From: Liolophura sinensis
Taxonomy: Eukaryota > Mollusca > Polyplacophora > Chitonida > Chitonidae
DNA: 60,000 nucleotides
Reading direction: 5' to 3'
Assembly (NCBI RefSeq): GCF_032854445.1
Contig: NC_088303.1
Coordinates: 33,427,501 to 33,487,500, forward strand
Made by a program: the position numbers and the translations under genes. A model generated the notes under the pieces. The model made no database searches and had not been told where the DNA came from. It saw nothing but the letters and a program-made list of their open reading frames with translations. This document shows, in pieces, positions 12,471 through 25,115 of the stretch. How positions within the stretch are numbered: position 1 is the stretch's first letter; the number at the start of each line of letters is the position of its first letter.

Positions 12471-13929
12471 AAGCCGCCTAATCTCTATGCTTTGTAAACG
12501 ATGCCTAGCAGTCTAGGGTTCAAATCTGCTTTTTCCATTCTTACTTTTACTATTCAGCATGTAATTTACGCAGAGCGTACAGAGCCGATTTTTGCTCAGA
12601 CGATTAAACCGTTCTTTTCAGACAGTAGTTTGTCATTTCTCTGTCGCAGCTGTTTGAAATTTGACTGCAAAACTCTCCCAAATGTTCTCTTTTGCAGTTT
12701 TGAAGTTTGTTCTAGTCACTTTGTTTGGTGGCTGTATCGGATTTCTAGCCAAATCTTTAAACATTTTCTGCTCAAGAACCAATGGATGGTAACTTCTTAT
12801 ATATGATATGCATGTAAAGCGACACCAGTTACATGAAGTTTACAGAAGACAATAAAATCACTTTGTAAGTTTAGAAGCCTGGTTGAATATAGGATGTCAT
12901 AAAATGGTTTGAATTTGTTATGACTTTGATTACAGTAAACTCTGGACCAATGATTCCGAATCTGCTTTTGCTTTTTGCATAGGTTTGAAACTTTTTGAGA
13001 TATAGTAAAAAAATTAATTTTATGGTTTGAGGTCAGAGAATTTGATTGGTTTGTAATTCAAAAATTATAAGAGCTAAACATCTGTAATTGACACCACATT
13101 GTAGTCCATAATATTCTGAACCATATTAAGGTACATGCATCATCATTACTTTTCTAGATAAAAGGGTTTATAGGAGTATCACACTATTACAGAAATAAAA
13201 ACTTTAGACAAACAAATGCTCTTTAACTGCCTAGTCAACTGTCCATGGGCTGTGTATCTTAACACAGCAGCACCACTGTGTGGCCAATCAACTGTTACAA
13301 TGTTGTCCTGTTGCAAACTGCCTTGCACTGAAGCACAAATTGAAACCCATTCATGAAGGCTGCTTGGAAGCCGTGAAACTGACAGCAGTTCTAGTTTGAC
13401 TGATTTTACATCAAACATTTGCGTATGCTTGGAAATGCGTTATCAGTCATTTTAAGCCATTTCTGTGCATATAATAAAATGTATATCACTGACCTCTAAT
13501 GATACAAACACTTCATTTTTTATAACCAGATCATTTGATTTTTTCAGATGTTGTTCATTTGAACATTAGGAGAGACAATTTGATAGACAAAACAAGACCC
13601 TGTACCCATCCCTGGCAAGGTGCGTAAAAACGTGCTGGCTTCCAATGAATATAGCTACGATACACTCTATGCCATTGGCTGTCTCTCTCCTGTGGACCAA
13701 TGAGTGAGCTAACCAACTGTTGGAAGTGTTGCCCATGTTAAACCCATGCAATGGCCATTCAGCAGTGGTAGCTCTTTCTGACCGGCTACAGAGGGCAATG
13801 AGAAGCTTGTAACAAGAGCTATGAAGAGGGGTGCTTGAAGACATTTTTAAAAGACATCATAAAAATGTTTCGGTGGATATTAAGCAGCGATTAAACGCTG
13901 AAAGCAACAGGAATGGGGATGCCTTCAGA

Positions 13930-13972
13930 TTTATTTATTTGATTAGTGTTTTAGGCCATACTCAAGAATGAT
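13930..13972 (-). repeat. SINE tail scrap
   Basis: 'atttatttgattagtgtttt' followed by 'aggccatactcaagaatg' matches the 3' end of the window's SINE family in reverse. About 43 bp remain. Confidence 0.65.
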
Positions 13973-16900
13973 GGCTTTAAAAGTTTCTTATAAATTTGAT
14001 CACATCTACAGAGTACACTGGAGGTTTAGAACTAAAGGAGAGATTTTAATGTGACATACTACTAATGTTACATGTCACAGCCATGTAGCAAATTCAGCAT
14101 TCTGCAACTGAGAGCTGTGGTGTAACAAACAGTTTCCTGCATTTCTTTTGTCATGCTGCCTCCATGTGTTGTATATTCACTCAAAAGTAAAACTTCAGTT
14201 TAACTAATAATATAGAAAAAAATTGTCTTTAAGACAACAATTTTTAACCACTACCTTTTCATATCAGTGATGTTCCTAAACGTTATGGGAGATCAATTCC
14301 TTTCTCCCACATTTTGCGAGATACAGGATGTGTGATTGGGCAACAGGATACATCATTAACAAATACTGCCAGTTTAGAGTTATGTTAGTGTGGGAAGATA
14401 TACATGTACAAACCCCAATATGGCTAAATATCGGGGTTTAACACAACGGTTATATTGCATCAAAAATGTGAGTGTTGATTTTCAAGACTTTTACACTAGG
14501 GTCTAATGTGTTTTCTGTCGAACATTAAACCGAATTTTATTTCCCTGCCATATGAAGGCCCAAGTTTTGCTCGCATACATTCCTTACTGATGTATGTTAC
14601 AAAGGAAATATGCCTTTTTTCTGAGTCACTTTGACAATACTGCAGCCATATTGTGGCAATATCAGAGCCATGACCCCCCCCCCCCCCCCACCACCAGCAC
14701 ATGTATGATAAAATAAAATGGCGCAAACACAGCTATGAACAGAGGCAAAAGGAGCGTAAACAGTTTCGCTTCACAGAGCAAAATCTTATTCTGAATATTT
14801 TATCAGTTGACAAATTCATGAGCGAATGGACAAGTTAAGAATTAGAAATAAATGGTCCAGGAAATAGATGTTTCCAGTCCTGCCAGTCCATGAGATGCAC
14901 TTCACTGAGACCTTAAATTATGCGCTCAAGCCACAACAGGACCAATGAGTGCTTTTGCAAAGAGTTAGAAAATGAAGTTTGTCAGGTCTCTGAAGGACTA
15001 AAAGGCAAAGAGAATCAAATACAGAAGAATGTGCATTATATAAATGTTAACAGCTGTTATAGTTACGAGTATATTCATTATTCGGCAAACAGGAAACAAA
15101 TTCTAATTGAAGCTTCAGTTAGGACAGCCTTGTAAGATGAATCTATTTTAAGAGCAAAGGTTTTGTTAATAGACCTACATGTACGTTCATGTATTGAAAA
15201 AAAGTCAAAAGCATAGCAAATTTCTTCGTGAAAGTGAACAGTGTTTTACCTGCATGCAGCAATTTTGGTAATCTAAATGGTGCTTTTACCACACATTTGC
15301 TGCATTTTGGATAAATATTGGACAAAAGGCCATTCTGGACAATGATCAGTTAACAGGACAGCAAATCCAGGTCTTCAAATGTCACGTCATGTGAATAAGC
15401 CCTCGTCTTTCCCTGGTCTCTGGCAATGTCTTTTTGTCACATAACCTGCGAGCTTGTGTTTTCTTGACCTGTTTGCATGGATATACAACCTACTAGCCAT
15501 GTAGTAATTAATACCACAGGGTTGAAACCATGTCTGTGGTTGAATTCAAGTCTCCTGACAATACTTTTAACTTCATATAACATGCTCAATTAACTGCTGG
15601 CTAACTTCTGTATCAGCATACTCAGTCTTTTAGTAACACAGATCATGGTGGTATTTCCCCCAAAATGGCACAGCACCCTAAACAATAGCAGGAGTCAATA
15701 TCTTGCCTTCATTACCTCCATTAGACCTTCACTTGATGTTTGGTGTTTGTAACAAAAAAATAAAAAAAACAGTCCATTACAACTGGAATTTTGCCTGTGC
15801 ACTGTAAGGAGAAAAAACAAAAGTTCAGGCGCACAGTGCCCCTAAACATTAAACCTTGGGCCCTTGTATGCGTTTCCCCTTTGGTAAACATCTCTTTCTA
15901 TTTCTAAGAGTGCTAAGGTTTGAGTTTCAAAGTCTGTTAAAACTACCGACTGTAAAACACATCTGCGAACTGAAACTGTAATAAGTTCCAATGTCACATT
16001 TTTAAGTGGTAGTACCATCACTCTGTCTCATAGAACCCACACTATTGTTTCTTCCCACGCAAAATTCAATTTACATTCTGTAAGATCAAAAAACTAATAT
16101 GAATGAAACATTGGCAATCCACCACCAAACTTACATGGAACAAAACCTGAACTGGGTATGTACACCCGTTCGTCCACAGTCTGTTTCTAGCTAGGGACAA
16201 CACTTGGCCTTCTTCACCAGCCACCAGCTCCCTCCACAATGCGAACTTTAGCAAAACTCCAAATCAGGGAATATCATGGTTCCTTACTCTGCAAGAACAA
16301 AGTAAAGGCATTCAATTAATACAGCTATGTTTCAGACTACACACTCATCCTCTATTACTGCATTGCACTCCTAATGAAGTGTTTAATTTTTAGTGAATTG
16401 TCACAAAATCACAAAAAACAAGTAAGAGCAGCATTCCAGAAGGTTAGGCTTTGTTTGCAGCCGACATTTGGGCTAGATAGTCCATGTCAACGTGACAAGA
16501 GCTAAATTAGCTATCAACGAAACCTAAAAAATATTGTTTGGCTCTCTATTTCTGTTCTAATCTGAAAAATATATTTTCCCATCTCTTCATCATAAGTCTT
16601 ACTTGCCCAAACCTCCTATGTATAAAAGACCATGAAACCTATCAGAAATTCTTGTATCATATGACGCTAAGCACTACCATAGATCTAGCTCAATTCTTTT
16701 GTTTTCTTTATTTTTTGCTAAATTACTGATTTTATGTCAAAATATGGGTATAGAAAAAAAAAGAAAAGTACATCTTCAACACACTGAAACTTAGCCGTTC
16801 AGAGGTAAGTTCTTGATGCTGGACTCCAAATTTTCCAACCAGCCAAAATATTCTGGAAGAGGATTCGGTATGGAATAGACATCAATTACACATTGCATCA

Positions 16901-17399
16901 ATAAAAAATAAATAGTTCAGCTAAAAGACTCAGATGAGTAGAGGATATAGCATAAATAGTGTACATGATGACAGATTGGTGACTCAAGCCTAATACTTTC
17001 AACATGTAACCTACACTGGTAAAGGTGATGCAAATTCACCACAAAGCCATTATGGCTGTCCTTGACATTTTTAACAACAAAGTCGGTATAATTCACATAA
17101 CGTGCAATACAAATTGTAGAGATGAATAAATATACCCAACAGTGCGGAAATATGGCTAAGGCAGCCTTGTTTTACGCCAGTATTTCAGTCGGGCATGTAT
17201 CCACAATGGCGTCTGGCATTTCTGCATAATAAATGATGATGCAGTAGCCGGGTGTATGCCCACTATTCGGCCATCTTTACAAATGGTGTCCTAACTCACT
17301 GGTAAAATAATCTGAATTTCTATCACACATCTCAATGATAGCATACTTTAAAATGTATTAGGACACCATACAATGAAGAAGCAAATTCCTCACGATGCT

Positions 17400-18000
17400 C
17401 TGACAACACTAGGCCTACCTACTTGTCTAAGCCTTCCACTCACGCCAGTAAGACACTAGGAAATGGCGGCGGCGGCGGTAGAAACACAATTGGTCACAGA
17501 ATCCGGTAGGTATCTCATTAGACAAGGATCCCTGGTCAAACTGAGCAAAAATTGTATTTAACTGGGTCCTAAGTGAATAAATCGGCAGGCAAAGAGGTCT
17601 TAGACGCACGTAGCTGTCACACACGGGTCCTTCGACAACAAACAACAACGCCAGTGCCTTGACGTCTACCACAGTACAAAGGCTGTGTATTTGCATAGAG
17701 CTTCAGCCGGCGGATACAGTGAAATGCGCGATGTGCAGTAGCAAATTCAGCCCTTGCAAGAAATCCTAGACCGATAGGCAAAGGCAGATAGACACCGATA
17801 CTCACCCTACTAAGTGTTAAAAGTATATAAAATCCACCAAAATCACCATAAAATGTTGAATTCGACGTTCCACACCGATGCATATATCAGAACCGATTTT
17901 TTTCTTCCGTAGGGTGCGGTGCCCTTGCGTTGACACACAGAAACCCCCGTAGAAAATGAGAACGAGATTCACGCAGGCGCACTGGTACAACTAACTGCTT
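17400..18000 (-). promoter_or_regulatory. Candidate G-beta promoter and non-coding exon 1
   Basis: This stretch is richer in CpG than its surroundings and includes a GGC run near 17464-17478. On the minus strand a very good donor, G|GTGAGT, sits at 17805-17800. It could end a non-coding first exon that splices to the acceptor at 7665. A TATA-like 'gatatatg' lies about 80 bp upstream of that donor. A second possible donor (AG|gtaggc) is near 17413. Position and donor quality are the only support. Confidence 0.3.
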
Positions 18001-18339
18001 ACTTATTAACAAGGGGCTCCATTGTGTATTCTGGTGTTAAATTATTCTAAACCTCAGAATAAAAATAATTTGTCCATAATACACAGTGTCGGCATTAAGA
18101 ATGGCCAAGTATTCTTTTGACGTAAATGATCGACGGAGAATTCAGCGATCTATTTCTAAAGACAAAGATCAAAAATAAATCGCGAAGCATATCCTCCATA
18201 GCCACACGGCGGACTAAATGTATAATTAGCGGAGTTACTGTTCATAATTTATTTAAAACACCTAGCTAGAGATGTCCGGTACTTATCAATTTCTCATCCG
18301 GAAACTAATATCATTCATTTAATTTGTTATTATTTCTAG

Positions 18340-18368
18340 CGCTTGATATATATATATATATATATATG
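18340..18368. repeat. AT dinucleotide microsatellite
   Basis: A short uninterrupted (AT)n run. The flanks are unremarkable A+T-rich intergenic DNA. Confidence 0.85.
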
Positions 18369-19337
18369 AGTGTGTCTGATGTATATTTTTGCGGAATGTT
18401 AATTCTTCAAGAGCCTCCAAGAATGTAGGCCTATTGGAGTAAGAATGTAAACAGGTCTATAACTTCAATTCTTAACAATAAAAGTTATCGTTATTTTAGT
18501 TTATAATAATTCATAGTGTCCAACATTTAGAGGGAAAGTATATGGCCTATATTTATCCTCGCTCACTCCAACTCTGGCACTCTGAAAATATGATCACGAC
18601 AGACTCATATACTGGTCCACTATAACACGTCACTCGCATAAGGGCTACTGTAAAGATCACCAATTTTGCAGTAGACCAATTAACATATCCTGATTAAATA
18701 TCTACTTTTGAAAATGTGAATCAATATATGTATACATAGGCATATATCAGTTTGTTTACTGCTGAAGCCAATATAGGCCTATCCTATACATATATAAATA
18801 TGTCCTTAAATATTAACGATTGTTGGCCAGTCCTCTAAGAGAAACCCGGAAATGATATAGCAAGCTGCTTTGTTCTGTGTCGTGTGTGGCGGTCACCAAC
18901 TCAGAAGGTGACCCCGCCCTTTTTCTGCAGTGTGTGTATATAGCCTAGGCCTATGCGTGTATACAAGTATCTGTATACCTTGTACTTGGTGGTCTAAATT
19001 GTACTGTTTATCAGATCTTTATCAGCAAAACTGCTACATGTAAGCCTACAGGATGTAGGCATATATAATCATGGTAATAGAGTATGTTTTACCGTTATTG
19101 ACTGAAAAACGGAGATTATTTCTGGTACAAACAGGCTCATAATATAGGGCAGCTCAGGCAGATGGTCAGATACGTTAAAGGATTAGTGTCAAGATTTAGC
19201 TACTGGCCCTAATTATAAAGATTGTAACCTGTTTACAAAGTATGTTACCGGGAGGGCTTCTGAGAAACATGAAAAAATAATAATAAAAAAATAGAATTAC
19301 TATACCCTGGCCGATCTCTTGCCGGCCGCTGAGCCGG

Positions 19338-19345
19338 TGACGTCA
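19338..19345. promoter_or_regulatory. Perfect CRE palindrome TGACGTCA
   Basis: Full 8-bp CREB/ATF consensus, about 1.4 kb upstream of the candidate G-beta first exon. A second perfect copy is at 21263-21270, with variants TGACGTAA (20368) and TTACGTCA (20772) between them. Function is inferred from the motif only. Confidence 0.4.
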
Positions 19346-19410
19346 CAGATAGGGACCCAAGTCTAGCTTGTCTAAATAAAGTGGAAATTCGTATCAAAAA
19401 GATATGATTT

Positions 19411-19571
19411 TATTTATTTGATTGTCCGTACTCGAGAGTATTTCACTTATACCACGACGGCATTAAGCATTAAGGTGGGAGGAAACCGGGCAGACCGCGG
19501 GGGAAACATACGGCCATAGTCAGCATGAGACCGCATTGGTGAGAGGCACCTGGGTCATGCTACGTGCTACC
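19411..19571 (-). repeat. SINE, reverse orientation, internally shortened
   Basis: Reads from the tail ('tatttatttgattgtccg') through 'gtgggaggaaaccgggcaga' to the head-proximal 'gaccgcattggtgagaggc'. The segment between 'ggccatag' and 'tcagcatgag' is shorter than in full copies. Confidence 0.8.
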
Positions 19572-21262
19572 CCCCCCCCCCCTCCCCTTATCGGTCAAGG
19601 AGGACTCCGATGTAATTTTCGAGATGAATTCTGAATACACAGAAGCAAATATACTGCCGTATTAATTTGAACCCTTTGTGGAGGTTCCGATTTATGACAC
19701 TGACATCTCTGGGCATGCTTTTCCACGCAATCGCACTTGTAACATGAAGTGGTAAGCTATACCTTTACCCTGTGAAACACTGTACATTTAGATCGTGTGT
19801 TTATTTTAAGATTTAATGTTTATTTACTATTCTTTCCCTTTGCCCACTTCACGATAAATATTCTATTCCCCAAGGGATTCTAAATTCATACTTATATACG
19901 ATGACCACTACCGGCACATGCATGTTATTGTCGGCATTCAATATAAATGTATGTAGGATGTGGAAATCGGCGTACAGAGTGAACAGAGATTTACTGTCTA
20001 TCAATTTTCATTTCAGTTAACGGTATTTTATATGCGTACTGTGCGCAGGTGTCGTTATGGAAATGCAACTGTATTCCTGTTGCAGCTTTCTTCTGCCCGT
20101 AATATGGCGAGAGCAAGCGGCTGTTTTTTGGTGTGTACAAAATCCTTCCTTCTTGTGCTGTAAACCTACGTCTTCCTAGGGGCCAAGTAGTCTGGAAACT
20201 TGAAAAAACTAACTCCAGAGTTCTCCGACGACCTGATTTTACAATCGTATGCAGAACAGTAAACAAGTTAGTGGAGAAATTCGATATGGTTGTTGTCACT
20301 CGTGTAGAATTTTTTAACACTTAACTAAATGGCGACGCTCTGACAGCTCGTGAAGGTTGGAATTATATGACGTAATTCGGCGGATACTACCGAGTGTTGG
20401 CGGGGGAAAAAGCATAAAATCAGCCTCATTATCTAGTGATTTTATATACAAGGGTAGCTTATTCTGAATAAATAAAAAATCTGAAAACACTAATCCTGTA
20501 AAAATGCATGCTGGTGCATAATCTCACGCAGCCGATAATCCCCACTGATTGCCATGCTTATAATGCAGTATCCTGTCATATATATTTCATATATATTGCA
20601 ATTAAATAGGACCAAGAGCACACACACCCAAACATACATGTATATATATATACTCTACAGCACATTTGGTCAAGATCTCACAGCGGAATGATTTGAGAGA
20701 TTTTTCAGCCGATTAGTATCCATATAGCGGATCTAGCGGGAGATCCGAACAGGCAATACTGCGTTTTCGAATTACGTCATGACCACAGCAGAGCATCGTC
20801 CCACTTCAAAAATTACGTCGCGCTTTATGCGGCGGGCGTTGAGCTATACCTACATCTACTAATATTGTCATTATTCTTGTTTAGATAAAACTACAAACAC
20901 ATTTTTTTTGCACCATTTGGCACGAAACGCCCTCCAAGGACATTTTTCAGAAGAGTAACCTAATACTATTTAAGTACTTTTCTTTATATACCAAGGCACC
21001 CATGCATGCTAAAATGGGCAGATTTATCCTATACCTTGCCATTAAGCGAGCATTGTACTGGACGTAGCATATATACATGTTGTCAGCACATAACCTATAA
21101 ATAGTTAGTTTGGGTAATAATTGACTTGTTGCATAACGTCGTAATCACAAATTTTTCACTTGTATGCGATGTCCATCGGTTTATTTAATGGATATACAGG
21201 AAACCGGAATTCGTAAATCACCGACCTTTGGCAAGTTAATTACTTACGAACTTTCACACATG

Positions 21263-21270
21263 TGACGTCA
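21263..21270. promoter_or_regulatory. Perfect CRE palindrome TGACGTCA
   Basis: Second full consensus site in the same 2-kb stretch, in the context tgtgacgtcattggcg, where a CCAAT-like element (attgg in reverse) directly adjoins it. Confidence 0.35.
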
Positions 21271-21507
21271 TTGGCGAACGTATATACATTTGAGACTACG
21301 CATGCAAACGGCCACACGCGATCGTCGTGTACCGTTTATCATGACCAAAAGTACAGTGGGAGAATTTAAAAAAAAATACCACACCTAACACCAGGTTTGA
21401 ACCCGCGTTTCGTGTGTCGTATAGCGATTAAAAGGCAAGCGCATTTATCCACCACAACCCGTCTCGTCCCCGTAGCTTATTAGGGAACAAAAGTTGCCTA
21501 AGTGACA

Positions 21508-21547
21508 TCATCACAATTAAGGTATATATATACCTTAATTGTGATGA
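21508..21547. repeat. 40-bp perfect palindrome
   Basis: Each strand reads TCATCACAATTAAGGTATAT and then its exact complement, with no spacer. It can extrude as a 20-bp hairpin. Confidence 0.95.
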
Positions 21548-21872
21548 AATAACAGCTAAAATAATAACTAAAATATATATTTTCGGTTTATTATACTGAT
21601 GCGACGTTTTTGTTCTATTATATGTCGTTATCAAGCATGCAAGCTGGCTTGATGGTGATCATAGTGATAGTTTGTGCAAGTTGCTTGATAATGATGTTTG
21701 TATGAAGCATCGCAGCCTATATAATAAGCCAGAAATTATACTTAATCCATATAAATACCTGTGACTTGTGGTGATATAGAGTCTTGGTGGAACATTGTAT
21801 GTCAGGTGTATGCCTTATACGCATGCATGACGATCAAGTCATTGCATGGCGGATTGTACTTTATACCAATTA

Positions 21873-21970
21873 AACATACCGAGAATGCTCAATAATTTTT
21901 ACTTATACAACGACGACCAGGTTTATGGGTAGAGGAAACTGGAGCACCTGGAGTAAATCACTGACCTATC
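21873..21970. repeat. Short repeat of a second SINE-like family
   Basis: Contains 'tttatgggtagaggaaactg' and 'gagcacctggagtaaatc'. The same core recurs at 23400 ('tttatgggtgtaggaaactg'), so at least two copies lie in the window. Confidence 0.45.
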
Positions 21971-22199
21971 TTCAACATGCAGGTATACCTGCATGACAAA
22001 CTTCTTGACATCGCTGGATTCGAAGATATTGTTCCTCATTGATCAAAGGCATGGTAGTAGCCGGAAGCCAGGGGCCATTACCGGACAATAAGATATTAGA
22101 TGTAGAAATGACGAAGTACCATACCGGCACCTTATATATACAACTACTTTTTATCGAAGATCGTGCAATAAGACCGGAAACTGTTGAACCTAGTGTGTA

Positions 22200-23000
22200 T
22201 AAAGGTAACAGCTAGACGTAAGTAAGCACTGGTCACAATCTAGTCTCAATACTGCATGCAAAGCTGTAACAACTACGGAAGGAATCAGTGAACAGCATCT
22301 ACCTAATGCTCCCAATACCAGGAAGTCTGCACTTAATGCTAACAACTACGGAAGGAATCAATCACCACCATCTACCGTCAATGCCCCCAACACGTGGGAG
22401 TCTACATGCAAGGCTAACAACTGTATCTGGAGGAACCAGTGACCATCTAATCAATGCCCACAATACAGAGGAGTCTGCATGCAAGGCTAACAGCTACAGA
22501 AGGAACCAGTGATCTATACCGACCTGATATCATTATATATATATTTGTGTATAAGGCTAACAATTACGGAGATCCAGTGACCACCATCTATCTAGACCGA
22601 TCTATACGTGTCGGTCACCATGAATAACGTTAACAACTGCGGGATCAACAATGAACCACCATCTATAGCCAATTCTCTATATACAGTCTTCCAGGAAGTC
22701 TGCCTGCAGGGCTAACAACTACAGAAGGAACCAAATGACCACCACTTATAGCCAATACGCTTAGAATATTATATCAGGGGGCCTACATATAAGGCTGACA
22801 ACTACGAAAGCAAGCAAGCACTGGCCAGTCAATTCAATGCTCTATACAGGCTCATATCAATGAGCTTAAATGCATGTAAAGGCTAACATGCAACTATAAG
22901 CAATTAGTGACTATCATCTATAGCCAGTGCTCTCTAAACAGACTTTTATAAGCGGGAGGTCTGTAAGGCTATGACCACGAAAGACGGGCCATGGACAGTA
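22200..23000. repeat. Degenerate tandem array, unit about 70-88 bp, about 10 copies
   Basis: The anchor gctaacaactacgga(agg) or a close variant recurs near 22204, 22263, 22338, 22413, 22485, 22555, 22629, 22710, 22794, 22882 and 22967. Units also share 'gaaccagtgaccaccatcta', 'ccaatgctc' and 'gaagtctgcatgcaa' blocks in the same order. The central copies are most alike and the edges decay. No reading frame spans the units. Confidence 0.9.
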
Positions 23001-23325
23001 TTGTCTACAAGTTCTCTTATCACTGACCACGCATATACTTAAGAATTTTTCACTTATTGTAATTCTCCAACCTTTTGAAAAGGTTGCATAACCTGGCAAG
23101 GGCAAGTGTCGTCACATAAAATATAAGAAGACATACAGTGACATTCACAAATATCTGTAAATATGCATATACATAAACCAATATGAGAAAGCATGTAGGC
23201 TGATAAAAACTGACATCTACTTTCCGTGAATGCTTGAAATGGAAGCCCTGTAAAATGAAATTAAAATTGTGCAGTGATTGCGTGGACAGTTGCTCATTCA
23301 TATCCGAAAAGGATGAGGACATATA

Positions 23326-23384
<59 letters not shown>
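23326..23384. repeat. AT microsatellite, about 29 repeats
   Basis: A near-perfect (TA)n tract ending at 'tatataccacgg'. It creates a spurious reverse-strand frame of alternating Tyr-Ile. Confidence 0.95.
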
Positions 23385-23386
<2 letters not shown>

Positions 23387-23500
23387 ACGGCGCATTAAGT
23401 TTTATGGGTGTAGGAAACTGGAGTGGCAAATGCCCTGACTTAAAGCCGCAGCAAAACCGGCTAGAGCTGGATTCGAGCTTGCAACCTCATCACTTGTCTG
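23385..23500. repeat. Second SINE-like family copy
   Basis: Shares 'tttatgggtgtaggaaactg' with 21930 and ends with a B-box-like 'ggattcgagcttgcaac' (plus strand), consistent with a tRNA-derived element. It abuts the AT microsatellite. Confidence 0.4.
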
Positions 23501-23914
23501 CGGGCAGAACAAAGGAACGGTTTATACAGAATTTGGCTGTGGGCAGTTTACAAAAGTCTAAGGGTAACGTTGTGGAAAACGCAGAGCAAATCAGTTTAAT
23601 ATCTCGTATACATATAAGAACTCTCGCTGGCTCAGATATAATTAAAGCGCTGGTGAATTGCCACCGTCAGGTCATTGATCAATCAGATCACATTCCAATC
23701 TGGGTCTTGTTGTTTCGGCAGCGACACTCGTGTATAAGATAAGATAAGATTTATAAGATACGAAAATGCCGACGGATTGCTCCGCGGGTTTGCACTACGG
23801 TTTCACCTAACCGTAAACCTCACGCCGCCGTCATAGAAATATTATTGAGCACGATGCTAAACAAATAAACTAATAATTAAATAAACAAATGTATATATAT
23901 GAATACATATATAC

Positions 23915-24857
23915 GTAACGACTCGCGCGGAATTCATGGAATGATCAACATAACATGCATGCATGTTTTGCTACTGTATCATATCATGTATACTGTATGT
24001 CTTTGCCCTAAAAATGTGTTGCATGCGTTTGCGCAAAAAAAAACATTTTCAAAAGCAAATAAGTCTCATAATATATTATTTTTTGTGCTGAAACTCACAT
24101 TGTCCCATTAGGTTATCATCCTATACCTTCCAAACACTCTTAAAGTAAATTAGTCATGGTCAAAATTTAGGTCAAATTTATATATTGTATGTATTGTATA
24201 TGCCCATAATAACCAAAGGCACGCATGTGTCGCTCCGAAAAGATAACATTGGGAGGCTTTGAAGAGCAAGCCCTGAGTCACTGGGAGCTCCCAATTGTTC
24301 CTCCCCATGTATAAGCACCTATATATATGTACATTACTGTATAACTGTGGAGCCAACAAGCGTTCTGCATGAATGACTATAACGTATATCCTCAATATAA
24401 GAGTAGCAGTACCGTACGATAATAATGCTTTCATCTGTTACTTACCGTAAACAGACTTTAAAATATAGAATAATACATGTATATAAACGATTAAAATGTG
24501 GGAAGTAAATTATTCGCACATATATATACGATACACGGGACGACACATGCGTGCCTTTGGTTATTATTGGCATATACAATACATACAGTATATACATTTG
24601 ATCTAAATTTCGACCATGACTAAATTACTTTAAGAATGTTTGGAAGGTATAGGATGATAATCTAATGGGACACTGTGAGTTTCAGCACAAAAAATAATAT
24701 ATTATGAGACTTATTTGCCTCTGAATATGTTTTTTTTACGCAAACACATGCAGCACATTTTTAGGGCAAAGACATACATTATATATGATATGATACAGTA
24801 GCAAAACATGCATGCATGTTGTCTTTATCATTCTAGGAATTCCGCGCGAGTAATTAC
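23915..24857. mobile_element. 943-bp element with two ~320-bp inverted arms
   Basis: The left arm (about 23915-24237) and right arm (about 24537-24857) are reverse complements with roughly 90% identity by eye. Outer ends are GTAA…TTAC next to 'actcgcgcggaattc'. Shared blocks include 'acatgcatgcatg', 'ataatatattattttttgtg' and 'ggcacgcatgtgtcg'. A loop of about 300 bp separates the arms and encodes nothing. The structure is that of a foldback or long-TIR MITE. I could not define a convincing target-site duplication. Confidence 0.85.
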
Positions 24858-24894
24858 ATGTTGGGGAACGTTCTTTGTTGCATGTTTACCGCTT

Positions 24895-25115
24895 TGGTAC
24901 GCAACATGCGCCTGACGCATAACCATGGTAACATACATAACGATGACATACGCCACAATGGTAAATGTGTTGGCAAAAATGCATGAGGTATAAGGTCCGT
25001 CGTACATCATGCAATGGGATGAGATACGTCACCACGGTAAGTACGCCTGATGCATAACGCCCACGGTAGCACATATGGCATACAACATGCATGCATGTGT
25101 TGTTCTTATACATTT
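24895..25115. repeat. Diverged short direct repeats
   Basis: 'gcgcctgacgcataaccatg' (about 24908) recurs as 'acgcctgatgcataacgccc' (about 25045). Related 'cacaatggtaa' and 'caccacggtaa' words lie between. This is probably an old local duplication. Confidence 0.4.

Larger units (their letters stand above)
7665..17805 (-). other. Probable G-beta 5' intron (about 10 kb)
   Basis: The right boundary depends on the candidate non-coding exon near 17.8 kb. Contents: a DNA transposon at 10466-11203, a possible repeat at 12275-12470, a SINE scrap at 13930-13972 and a 14-nt C-run near 14675-14690. The remainder carries no coding exon I can recognise. Open frames here of up to about 145 codons show no family resemblance. 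Confidence 0.45.

Noticed and set aside
22200-23000. CRISPR-like array
   Set aside because: Units are contiguous diverged repeats of variable length in animal DNA, without unique spacers or cas genes.
23050-23388. 112-codon open frame beginning with repeated Tyr-Ile
   Set aside because: The N-terminus is a translation of the AT microsatellite.
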